Shown here: positions 17,049 through 25,724 of the stretch, piece after piece
Numbering within the stretch: the first letter of the stretch is position 1
Layout of the letters: every line of letters starts with the position of its first letter
Assembly: GCA_018816705.1 (NCBI GenBank)
Contig: JAHIVG010000103.1
Location: 1 to 60,952, forward strand
Source of the DNA: Nanobdellota archaeon
GTDB taxonomy: Archaea; Nanobdellota; Nanobdellia; Woesearchaeales; JAHIVG01
Length of the DNA stretch: 60,952 nt
Direction: 5' to 3'
The notes under the pieces: model-generated
What the model saw: only the letters and a program-made list of their open reading frames with translations
What the model was told of the DNA's origin: nothing
Database searches by the model: none
Position numbers and translations under genes: made by a program

Positions 17049-18794
17049 TTATTGGTAATACAGCTTTCCCTTCTCCTTCTGCTCCCTGTCCTTCTGCGAG
17101 CCTTCCTTGTTAATCCGGGGGCGCTTGGATTCGGGATCGCGGCGGAGGGTTATGTTGAGGTCTGAGAGGAAGGTGTTCATGCCGTCCTCCATGGAATAAG
17201 GCCCTTTGAGGATACCGTGGACTGCGGGCTGGCCGTCGAAGACTATGAGGCGCTCTGCGACTGCCTCTGCAAACAACAGGTCGTGGTCGACAATGAGGGC
17301 TGACGCCCCGGAGTCCTGCAGCCGGTCATTTATGATCTTCGCGAGCTCGAGGCGCTGCTCAACGTCAAGGTAAGCTGATGGCTCGTCCAATAGATATAGG
17401 TCTGCCTCGCGGGCCAAGCACTCAGCAACCGTAACCCGCTGCAGCTCGCCGCCGGAAAGCTCGTTCAGCCTCTTTGTCATCAGCCCTTTGAGGTCCAACG
17501 GCCTCATGAGCTGCACCTCATGCCTTGCTGCGTCCTTTAGCTTTGCTGCCACCAAGGAATTGTCTGAAGTGAGGTATTGCGGCTTGTACGACACTTTCAG
17601 CTGCTTCATCTCACCCTCGTCTGGCTGGAGCTCGCCAGCGAGTATCCTTACGAACGATGTCTTGCCGATGCCGTTGGCGCCCAGTATGCCTATGACACGG
17701 TGCTGCTCGATGCTGCCCTGCTCCGCCTCAAGGCTGAATGAGCCGAGCTGTTTCTTAAGGACAGGCCATTCTGCAAGTATGGGCCTTGCCTTGTCCTTTA
17801 TCGGCGGCTTATCAGGGAAGGCGATCACGTGGTCCCGGAACCTTATGTTCTCCTCCTTGAGGAAGCCCTGGAGGTAGATGTTTAGGCCTGTCCTGGTGGG
17901 CTTCGGGTGGGAGACAATGCCATAGGCTGCTTCCTTGCCGTACATTATGTGCGCAAGGTCTGCCATGTAGTCCAGGACGATGAGGTCGTGCTCGATCACC
18001 AGCACTGCTGTATCCTTAGATGCGAGCTCTCTCAGGAACTTTGATAGGCGGATGCGCTGCTTGATGTCAAGGTAGCTCGTAGGTTCGTCAAACAAGTAGA
18101 GGTTGGCCTTCTTGAGCACAGTTCCTGCGATGGCCAGGCGCTGGAGCTCGCCTCCGGAGATCTTTGAGATGTCGTTGTCCATGACCGGGTTCAGGTCGAG
18201 CCTCTCTGCGACCTCGTTTAGCTGGCCGGTCTCGTCAACCTTCTGCAACAATTCCTTGACAGTGCCCTTGTACAGCTTGGGCAGCTGATCTATGGCCTGC
18301 GGCTTGTACGAGACCTTGATGTCTCCTGCCTTGAGCTTCTCGAAATAGTTCTGGGCCTCGCTGCCCTTGAAGAACTCGATTATCTGGTCGATCTCTGCCT
18401 CTTTTTCTCCCCCCATGTTGGGCTTTAGTACTCCAGCAAGGATCTTTATGGCAGTCGACTTCCCTATGCCGTTCTTGCCCACGATGCCGACAACCTTCCC
18501 GAACATCGGGGTAGGCAGGCTGTAGAGGTGAAAACCGTTATCGCCGTACTGGTGTATTATCTTTGTGTCAAGTTCTTCAGGAAGGTTTATGATGTGGATG
18601 GCGCCGTAAGGGCAGCGCTTTGGGCAGATGCCGCAGCCGGTGCACAGCTCTGTCTGTATCCTGGCCTTGAAGTCCTCACCCTCGATAATGCATTCCTTTC
18701 CCGTGCGGTTGACAGGGCAGAACCTGATGCACAGGTAGTTGCCGCAGTTATTAGGGTTGCACTTCTCCTTCTCGATGACTGCTAGTCGTGTCAT
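17049..18794 (-). CDS. ABCE1/RLI ribosome recycling ATPase
   Basis: N-terminal Fe-S Cys motifs (CGNYLCIRFCPVNR, CTGCGICPKRCPYGAI), two ABC domains with LSGGELQR. Confidence 0.95.
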   Translation of the reverse strand: MTRLAVIEKEKCNPNNCGNYLCIRFCPVNRTGKECIIEGEDFKARIQTELCTGCGICPKRCPYGAIHIINLPEELDTKIIHQYGDNGFHLYSLPTPMFGKVVGIVGKNGIGKSTAIKILAGVLKPNMGGEKEAEIDQIIEFFKGSEAQNYFEKLKAGDIKVSYKPQAIDQLPKLYKGTVKELLQKVDETGQLNEVAERLDLNPVMDNDISKISGGELQRLAIAGTVLKKANLYLFDEPTSYLDIKQRIRLSKFLRELASKDTAVLVIEHDLIVLDYMADLAHIMYGKEAAYGIVSHPKPTRTGLNIYLQGFLKEENIRFRDHVIAFPDKPPIKDKARPILAEWPVLKKQLGSFSLEAEQGSIEQHRVIGILGANGIGKTSFVRILAGELQPDEGEMKQLKVSYKPQYLTSDNSLVAAKLKDAARHEVQLMRPLDLKGLMTKRLNELSGGELQRVTVAECLAREADLYLLDEPSAYLDVEQRLELAKIINDRLQDSGASALIVDHDLLFAEAVAERLIVFDGQPAVHGILKGPYSMEDGMNTFLSDLNITLRRDPESKRPRINKEGSQKDREQKEKGKLYYQ

Positions 18795-18873
18795 GCATCC
18801 CAGAAAACTACAAGAGGTTTATAAACGTTTAGGCAACTGAATATAGTCTGGAATCCGCTTCTGCACCAAGAAG

Positions 18874-18965
18874 GAGCCGCGGTCTTGCCAGAGCAAGACT
18901 CTTTTTTCCTCCGCCCTGCCTTTGCGAGGCGAGGAAAAAAGACCACGGTTTCCGGGGCGCGGCTC
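18874..18965. repeat. Imperfect palindromic intergenic element
   Basis: GAGCCGCG/CGCGGCTC ends; core CTCTTTTTTCC...GGAAAAAAGA. Confidence 0.6.
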
Positions 18966-18986
18966 AAATGAGATACAGCCTAGAAA

Positions 18987-19502
18987 TCATGAACCGGCTT
19001 CAGAAAGGAAATAGAGAAGCACGTTTGCCACGATGAAGAGGAAGACGATGATGCTATTGGAGGTGAACCTGCTGCCCAGGCCTATGCCGAAGACGAAGGC
19101 CACGCATAGGAGTGAGATGAGCTTGTGCCTGAGGTCGCCCTTCTGGTAATACAGGTATGCCAGGATGAAACCGAGGATGACAGCTATGTACGTCACGATC
19201 GCACTGCCCACCAAGGCCCTTGAAAGGAAGAACCCTACTGCTGTGGATATTACAACCAGGAAGCCGAACCAGTCCTGGGTGAAGGTGAACTTAGGCAGGA
19301 TCTTGAAGATGATGGTGTTCGAGACAGGCCTGCCGAGCTCAATCTGGCCGAAGATCCAGTTTATGATCCAGAACACGATGAAGAACACGATCAGGTATGC
19401 ACCCAAGCCCAGTCCTGTTGTCCTCTCCCACCAAGAAAAAAGCTTGAGAATGAAGAATAGCTGTATCAACAGGAATATGAACTTGCGCCATGGCATTACC
19501 AT
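18987..19502 (-). CDS. Multi-pass membrane protein
   Basis: Several hydrophobic segments over 171 aa. Confidence 0.7.
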   Translation of the reverse strand: MVMPWRKFIFLLIQLFFILKLFSWWERTTGLGLGAYLIVFFIVFWIINWIFGQIELGRPVSNTIIFKILPKFTFTQDWFGFLVVISTAVGFFLSRALVGSAIVTYIAVILGFILAYLYYQKGDLRHKLISLLCVAFVFGIGLGSRFTSNSIIVFLFIVANVLLYFLSEAGS

Positions 19503-19535
19503 AACCTCATTTTTAAGGACATGGGTTTAAATAGT

Positions 19536-21389
19536 TTACTGCTCCAGCTCTGCGAGGTCTCTTGTGAAGATCCTTTCCATGTCTTCCATCTTCTTCAGGA
19601 GTGTGTCATAATTCGAATAGTACCTCAGGAAGGCCTGTGCTTCAGCAATCGCATTCTTCTCTGTGAGGACCTGGAAGATGGGGCCGCTGTAGTCCTGCTG
19701 GTAGGTATAGCTGTCCGGGGTCACGAAATCAACGATCATCAATGTCCCTTGGACCTTGCCTTCAGAGCCGAGAGCGCGAGAGCTCATCCTTGAGAGTAAT
19801 CCGGCGAGACGTCCAGCCTGGGCAGGCCTTCTTATCTGGCTGATAAGCTTCCCCCATTTAGACTTGTCATATCTGATCACCTTCTTAGTGAACCAATCCT
19901 CGAATTGGGGGTAATTATTCTCAATCCAAAGGCCTTTAGTCTCGATAGTATATCTGTCTCTCACTATCGGCTTGCCCTCTTTTGCAGGGAGGAAGAGTTC
20001 TTGATTCAAATCTGATGTGTCGGGGAGGATCATATGAACATCGGTTATCTGTATCGCCGCTCCAGGAGAACGGCCCTTAGATGAGAATTTAGGATCAAAG
20101 AGGTGGAATTCATCGAATGTCGTGACTTGACCTGTTGATTGCCCGACAGCAAATTTGTACCCCTGTTTCATGAGAGTCGCTGATTGTACAAGGACTCCTT
20201 CATCACCATATTGAGGTTCAACACCTATAGAGAAGGCCAAAGAGTATCCCTCAAGGTTAAATTGATTTTTATCAGCCCTTCTTGAAGCTGTAGCAAAATC
20301 GATCTTATGGTCCTGGAGATATGATATTGAAGCAACCACACCGTTGACAACCATCTGCATGAGCGGGTCAACACGCTTGCTGCCAGTATATTCATGTTCA
20401 GATGATGTCAGATGCGTGACCCATCTGCCCCCTACTTGGTCAAGAAGGTTTGATCCCTTACCCATCTCCTCAAGCTGTCTTTCCCGACATGGGTAATCCT
20501 CAAATTTCCTATGACAAACGTGTTCCTTTGAACCTTCGAACCTTTCAGCGAACCTGTCCCTGAGATCATATATCTTTTTGAACCTCTGGCTCAGCTCTTC
20601 CAGCATGGCCTTGGGCATGCAGTTCACCACCAGCTCTTGGTCGAATGTGAGGACCTTTATCTTCGGATGGTATGTGTCCAGGACGTGCCTGTATGATTTT
20701 AACAATTCCTCGAGGCGGTTGTATAGGGACTTATAATATTGTGATAATAGACGTTTCTCTTCCTCCAGATAGCTCTTCGCTTCCCGCCTGCATTTGTCCA
20801 GACCTCTTAAGCATCTTTGGATTGATTCTTCAGTTCTTTTGTCCTCTTCATGGCGTTCCAGGCCGAACTCGACGATGAGGATCCTGTTCCGCTCTTTCTT
20901 GAATTTTGTCTGTATCTGGATGGCAGAGGCCTTGAGTCCTGAGACATTACTCTCGAAGAGTTCGATGAGTCCTGTTTCATTGCTCTCAAACTCCTTGACG
21001 CTCTCTAATGTGCTATGCAGTTCTGGCGGCACAGGCATCCGCCTTGAGATGAACTCGATGAGGGGCACCTTCTTTAAAGTGATCTGTTCCCTTTCCTTCT
21101 TTGCTGCCTCAGTCTCAGAGTCTGCCAGGCGAATTATCCGCTCGTTGGTAACAAAGGCCTTATCCAGCTTTAGTTTATATTCATCGAAATCCATCTTCTT
21201 CCATCTGTCATTCGCCCACCAGAACGCGTCCTGCCTCTCGGCTATCCGCTTCTCCAGCTTGGAGAATTCCAACGCGAGGCCAGAAGGATATTCTGGAGGC
21301 TTATAACCCAGATTGAAACGGTGTCTCGCGACCCCTTCACGCTTCCCCAGCGGCCTTAAAATAGCTCTGAGGACCTTGCGGTGTACCAT
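19536..21389 (-). CDS. Hypothetical coiled-coil-rich protein (617 aa)
   Basis: Long uninterrupted ORF with helical charged middle region. Confidence 0.75.
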   Translation of the reverse strand: MVHRKVLRAILRPLGKREGVARHRFNLGYKPPEYPSGLALEFSKLEKRIAERQDAFWWANDRWKKMDFDEYKLKLDKAFVTNERIIRLADSETEAAKKEREQITLKKVPLIEFISRRMPVPPELHSTLESVKEFESNETGLIELFESNVSGLKASAIQIQTKFKKERNRILIVEFGLERHEEDKRTEESIQRCLRGLDKCRREAKSYLEEEKRLLSQYYKSLYNRLEELLKSYRHVLDTYHPKIKVLTFDQELVVNCMPKAMLEELSQRFKKIYDLRDRFAERFEGSKEHVCHRKFEDYPCRERQLEEMGKGSNLLDQVGGRWVTHLTSSEHEYTGSKRVDPLMQMVVNGVVASISYLQDHKIDFATASRRADKNQFNLEGYSLAFSIGVEPQYGDEGVLVQSATLMKQGYKFAVGQSTGQVTTFDEFHLFDPKFSSKGRSPGAAIQITDVHMILPDTSDLNQELFLPAKEGKPIVRDRYTIETKGLWIENNYPQFEDWFTKKVIRYDKSKWGKLISQIRRPAQAGRLAGLLSRMSSRALGSEGKVQGTLMIVDFVTPDSYTYQQDYSGPIFQVLTEKNAIAEAQAFLRYYSNYDTLLKKMEDMERIFTRDLAELEQ

Positions 21390-21536
21390 GGAAAAAACCT
21401 GGCAGAACTGACTTATAAATCTTTAGATGTCCTCGAAACCCCATAAATAAATTCACTAGAGAGTTAATATCATAGAATAATTGTTGAGGATGACGGCATC
21501 ATAACTTATTTAAACCTTGCAACAACTCTTTGACGC

Positions 21537-22181
21537 ATGCCGATATCTGAGAATATTGATAGGATAAGGGAACGCATCGGTTCTTCTGCGGAAATGACTG
21601 GCCGCAACCCGTCTTCTGTCAGGCTTATGGCTGTCACGAAGCTTTCGACAGTTGAGCAGATGATGGAAGCGATTTCTTGTGGGATTGATTTGATCGGAGA
21701 GAACCGCGTGCAGAATGCTGCGGAGAAGTTCCCTTCTCTCCCAGCTGTCGAGAAGCACATGATAGGCCACCTGCAGACCAACAAGGTGGGGAAGGCAGTT
21801 GAACTGTTCGACTGCATACAGAGCCTTGATTCGTTGAAGCTGGCCAAAGAGATAGATAAGAGGGCGAAAGATATAGGAAAGGTCATGCCTGTCTTCATCG
21901 AGGTGAATCCTGATGAGGAATCGAAGCATGGAGTGAGGCTAGATGAGGTCGCCGGTTTTTATGGCAAGGTCGTGAAGCTTACGAACGTAAAGGTCATAGG
22001 ACTCATGGCTCTCGCCCCTTATGTGCCAGCTGAGGAGACCAGGCCGTTCTTCAAGAGAATCTCATCGCTCAACAAGAAGCTTGGGCTGAAAGAGCTGTCC
22101 ATCGGCATGACAAATGACTTCGAGGTCGCTATCGAAGAAGGCTCAACGCTTCTTAGGCTTGGAAGAGCCATCTTTGGCTGA
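21537..22181 (+). CDS. YggS/PROSC PLP homeostasis protein
   Basis: LMAVTKLSTVEQM, GENRVQNA, MIGHLQTNK, LSIGMTNDFEVAIEEGSTLLRLGRAIFG. Confidence 0.9.
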   Translation: MPISENIDRIRERIGSSAEMTGRNPSSVRLMAVTKLSTVEQMMEAISCGIDLIGENRVQNAAEKFPSLPAVEKHMIGHLQTNKVGKAVELFDCIQSLDSLKLAKEIDKRAKDIGKVMPVFIEVNPDEESKHGVRLDEVAGFYGKVVKLTNVKVIGLMALAPYVPAEETRPFFKRISSLNKKLGLKELSIGMTNDFEVAIEEGSTLLRLGRAIFG

Positions 22182-23453
22182 GCCTCTCCTTCTCGCGTAG
22201 GATACAGGGTTCTTTATCCTCTCACAGAGGTTGTCAGGGTGGCATAACCTCAGGTCCTGGTAGAACGAGCGGCAGTTCGGAGGGAGGATCTTCTGCTTCC
22301 TGGACTTGTGATAACGCAGATGGCCCTTTATCATGACAGGGCGGAGATGCTGCGGGTTCTTCTTGTTCCACTCATCAATCCTCTTCTCCATCAGGTCGTA
22401 ATCCCAGCCGCAGCACGTCATGAAGTTGGTCAGGGCGAAGAGGAAGCGCTTCTTTCCGTCCTGCATGCCCTTGAAGCCGTGCTTGATGCACGGGGGAAAA
22501 CATAGTTCAGGTATGGCCTGCTCGGGGAGCTCGTACTCCTTGTGCTCGGCCTTGTCTTCGGGCAGCTCAGGCGCGTGGTCAAATGCTGCAATAAGCAGGT
22601 CCCTTGCCTCACCTGAAGAGGCCTTGCGCCCGAGGAAGGCTGTGCCGCCAAATTCCTTAGGTCCCTCGGCCATGTCCTTGGTGAATGAATCTATCTTCTT
22701 CGGGTCGATGGGGATGCTCAGCAACCCTGATTTCTCGTTGAAGGAATATGACATGCGATAGAGATGCCTGCTCGATATGAGTATGGTGTCTATGTTGAGG
22801 AAGGGTTCCACGTCTAGGTATGGGATGTCTGTGCCCATGGAATCCTGCTTGAAGGCCTGGACCTCCTTGGATGTCTTGCCCGTCTTCTTCAGTATGTTGG
22901 TGAGGCTGTCAGCTTCGAGGATGAGCTCGCCGAGCTTGGGCTTGATCATGACCTGTAGGTACATCGCTGTCCTCCTCGCGGCCTCTGGGAATAAGAGATA
23001 CGTATCATCTTTGCCGATCCTCTTGGGAAACGCCTCGTAAGGGATGCCGATGTGAAAACCCTTATTGCCGGAGAACTTGCATGATATCGACGATATCCCA
23101 TGATGCTTCAAGGCCCCTATGACCAGCTTTGCGGCAATCTTCGAATAATCCAGGATTGCACAGTCGATGTCCAGCACGAGGTCCCAGCCGATCCTCAACT
23201 GGTCCATGTCATGCTTGGACATCTCCGTGGACAGTTGGAGTGGGTTGGACCAGCGCTCCTCAGAGGCGTGGAAGGAGGTTGCGCCCTTCTTGGCCAATTC
23301 CAGTACGTCAGCAGGGTTGCGGAGCACGTCAGGTCGCTTGCCGAAGTAATTCGAGAACTTCACAGCGATCTCCTTGTCCCTGGCCTCCTCCACCAGGGCC
23401 TCCTGGATGGGCTTCTGCTTATAATGGCGGAGCAGGATGGACTTGTGTATCAT
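22143..23453 (-). CDS. priS: DNA primase: PriS catalytic domain fused to PriL-type Fe-S domain
   Basis: LVLDIDC, SCKFSGNKGFHIGIP (PriS) plus C-terminal FPPC...PPNC...LCHPDNLC (PriL-CTD-like). Start set at MIHKSILL. Confidence 0.85.
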   Translation of the reverse strand: MIHKSILLRHYKQKPIQEALVEEARDKEIAVKFSNYFGKRPDVLRNPADVLELAKKGATSFHASEERWSNPLQLSTEMSKHDMDQLRIGWDLVLDIDCAILDYSKIAAKLVIGALKHHGISSISCKFSGNKGFHIGIPYEAFPKRIGKDDTYLLFPEAARRTAMYLQVMIKPKLGELILEADSLTNILKKTGKTSKEVQAFKQDSMGTDIPYLDVEPFLNIDTILISSRHLYRMSYSFNEKSGLLSIPIDPKKIDSFTKDMAEGPKEFGGTAFLGRKASSGEARDLLIAAFDHAPELPEDKAEHKEYELPEQAIPELCFPPCIKHGFKGMQDGKKRFLFALTNFMTCCGWDYDLMEKRIDEWNKKNPQHLRPVMIKGHLRYHKSRKQKILPPNCRSFYQDLRLCHPDNLCERIKNPVSYARRRGSAKDGSSKPKKR

Positions 23454-23511
23454 GGAAAAGGATATAAGAGGGTTGTTTTTATTAGTTTTGATAAAGTGAT
23501 GTCGTTGCCTC

Positions 23512-23877
23512 GTGAAAATGGACACCCTCACCGATTGGGTAGAATCCCTGAAAGAATCTAAGAAAGCGATCGTAGTCGAAGGCAAGAAGGATGTGAGGGC
23601 CTTGGCTGCGTTCGGGATAGAGGCCTTTCCGATCGAGGGGCGCTCGGTCCTGGAGGCAGCCGAAGCGATCGCTGCCAAATCCGAGGACTGCGTCATCCTC
23701 ACAGACCTTGACAAGGAGGGAAGGAGGCTCTACAGCATGCTCAAGCATTATCTATCGCAGATGGGTGTGAGGATAGACAACAAGTTCAGGGAATGGCTGT
23801 TCAGGGAGACCAAGCTGCGGCAGATCGAGGGATTAGTAAGCTATTTGGAGTCTCTAACTGACAGGCTGCCTGAGTGA
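23512..23877 (+). CDS. Small Toprim domain protein
   Basis: AIVVEGKKDVRAL, VILTDLDKEGRRL. Confidence 0.85.
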   Translation: MKMDTLTDWVESLKESKKAIVVEGKKDVRALAAFGIEAFPIEGRSVLEAAEAIAAKSEDCVILTDLDKEGRRLYSMLKHYLSQMGVRIDNKFREWLFRETKLRQIEGLVSYLESLTDRLPE

Positions 23878-24324
23878 TTCTTCCAACTTGCTGAGTACGG
23901 AATAATAATCAAGGTTATCCAAAGGGAGTCCTGTCTGGGTATCATCTATCTTCCAGTTCTGGAGATCCCGAAAGGTCCCCTCAAGCAGAAAATAGTAATC
24001 AGAGATCTCTGGTGAACTGCCGTTGGGATGCGCCTCGGCATCTTCTTTGTCTTTCACCGCTTTTTCCCGGTCAAAATAGGCTCCCTTGATGTACCTGGTA
24101 CCGTCGAACTGGTCGACGCCCCGCACTATGAATACATCAGCCCGAGGGAATCTTTTGTTCAATATTGTACAAAGAGTATTGTCCTCCTTTTCACTGAGCT
24201 CTATCAGGTCTTCCCTATTCAATTCATCTGTAATATATTGTTGTTGCTCTTGCGAAAGCTGCATGCGAGGGGGGAAGGAGAAGTGATTAATATGTTTTAT
24301 TGTGTTGCAAACATATGTACCCAA
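23854..24324 (-). CDS. Hypothetical protein
   Basis: ORF in an otherwise empty interval; start uncertain. Confidence 0.5.
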   Translation of the reverse strand: MGTYVCNTIKHINHFSFPPRMQLSQEQQQYITDELNREDLIELSEKEDNTLCTILNKRFPRADVFIVRGVDQFDGTRYIKGAYFDREKAVKDKEDAEAHPNGSSPEISDYYFLLEGTFRDLQNWKIDDTQTGLPLDNLDYYSVLSKLEESLRQPVS

Positions 24325-24678
24325 TCAGTCTTGATCCTTTATGAACTTGCGAAGAATCGCCGTTATCTCATCCTGCATGTCCTCGTCTGAGTGGACTGAT
24401 AGAAAGACCTTATCCTTTCCAAAGATGACCTCGATGTAGTAACCTTCCTTCTCAAACTTAAACCTCCTGTCGATGTAATCCTTGACATCATCCACCTCAT
24501 TGAATATAGGATTGCCATCTTTGTCTTCCGGCCTGCCAAAGGATTCGCTTTCAGAGCCCTCAAAGCGCAATTCTTCCAGCAAATTCCTGATAACCAGGAG
24601 AATTACCTGTTCCTTTCGGAAGGTATAATGGTTATGTCTTTCTGATTTGCCTACTGCCAATAATCTTATCCGGGCCAT
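24325..24678 (-). CDS. Hypothetical protein
   Basis: 117 aa ORF. Confidence 0.55.
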   Translation of the reverse strand: MARIRLLAVGKSERHNHYTFRKEQVILLVIRNLLEELRFEGSESESFGRPEDKDGNPIFNEVDDVKDYIDRRFKFEKEGYYIEVIFGKDKVFLSVHSDEDMQDEITAILRKFIKDQD

Positions 24679-24721
24679 GAAGTCCAGGAAGAATACATGA
24701 TTATAAAAATCTTATTGAAAC

Positions 24722-24843
24722 GGGCTCTGATGAAAATCAGTTCATTTTTTTCCGTTTATCATACTTTCAGTGATTATTATCAGTACATATCATCATTGAA
24801 CGGAAAAAAATGAATCTTCCATTATAAATTTTCATTAGAGCCC
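24722..24843. mobile_element. MITE-like palindromic element with 16-bp TIRs (15/16 match)
   Basis: GGGCTCTGATGAAAAT ... ATTTTCATTAGAGCCC; internal TTCATTTTTTTCCGTT/AACGGAAAAAAATGAA; flanks TTGAAAC/TTGAAGC. Confidence 0.65.
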
Positions 24844-24868
24844 TTGAAGCGATATCCAGAAAGAATCT

Positions 24869-25189
24869 CTAGTCTCCAATCTCAATCAGGATGTGGCGCT
24901 TGTCAGGGACAGTTACGAAGATGTTGTCGCCGCCCTTGAGGCTGAGGCACCTCGCCACATCGCGGTTAAAGTACATGCCCAAACGGTCTTGCGAGAGCTT
25001 GATGATCCTCTGCTTGATCTTGAGCGGCGATTCTTTTACCTTCACTTCGCTTATGGCCCTCTTCATCGATTTGTCCTCAAAGTCGAAGTAACCGCACTTC
25101 ATGCACTGGTGAGAGGTCACGAGGCTGTCAGCATCCTGTATCTTCACCCTGACTTCCTTCAGGTTCGACTTGCATTCTGGGCATCTCAT
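24869..25189 (-). CDS. Zinc-ribbon plus AbrB-like protein (candidate antitoxin/regulator)
   Basis: CPEC...CMKCG followed by an AbrB-like C-terminus (FNRDVARCLSLKGGDNIFVTVPDKRHILIEI). Confidence 0.65.
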   Translation of the reverse strand: MRCPECKSNLKEVRVKIQDADSLVTSHQCMKCGYFDFEDKSMKRAISEVKVKESPLKIKQRIIKLSQDRLGMYFNRDVARCLSLKGGDNIFVTVPDKRHILIEIGD

Positions 25190-25401
25190 TTTTTCTTCAC
25201 GTTTATGATATATAATATCTTTCCATTGACCTCGCCTAAGATATATAAACGGTCATTCTGAATCTCGAATTTATCACCCTTCTTTCTCCCTTTCTTTATT
25301 GAGTATATAAGCTGCAGGAGCTCATTCCATGCTAAAGTGCCTTTATGATACTCGTCAAAATGGACGCTTTTCCTCACTTCCTTGAACCACACATCAATCA
25401 C
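25186..25401 (-). CDS. Small protein (candidate toxin) overlapping the zinc-ribbon gene
   Basis: 71 aa, 4-bp overlap with the downstream CDS. Confidence 0.55.
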   Translation of the reverse strand: MIDVWFKEVRKSVHFDEYHKGTLAWNELLQLIYSIKKGRKKGDKFEIQNDRLYILGEVNGKILYIINVKKK

Positions 25402-25409
25402 GTCATTTT

Positions 25410-25432
25410 GACTTGATTATTAAAATCAAGTC
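25410..25432. promoter_or_regulatory. Perfect inverted repeat GACTTGATT-ATTAA-AATCAAGTC, candidate operator
   Basis: 9-bp arms between the TATA-like TTTATATA and the start of the 25401 gene. Confidence 0.6.
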
Positions 25433-25472
25433 TACTATATAAACCTTTCTAAAAAAATAAAGAAAATCAGGC

Positions 25473-25637
25473 CTAGAGGGCAGGGTTGTCGAGTATGGCC
25501 TGATAATACTCCACAGGCTTGACCTGGGAGATAATGGTCTTGTGCACAACGAAGCGGCTGTCCGGGGTCTTGAAGACCTTGGACTCTATCATTGGCATCT
25601 TCTTCAGCTGCGCAACCTTCTTTTCAGAAAGCTTCAT
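25473..25637 (-). CDS. 54-aa conserved-looking microprotein
   Basis: MKLSEKKVAQLKKMPMIESKVFKTPDSRFVVHKTIISQVKPVEYYQAILDNPAL, read from the minus strand. Confidence 0.5.
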   Translation of the reverse strand: MKLSEKKVAQLKKMPMIESKVFKTPDSRFVVHKTIISQVKPVEYYQAILDNPAL

Positions 25638-25724
25638 AATATCACCTCTCCATCGATGAGGTATTAATCTAACTTAAAGCTTGTCCAGGAAAATCCGGAA
25701 GAATTCCGACGGTGACCGGAAGGT

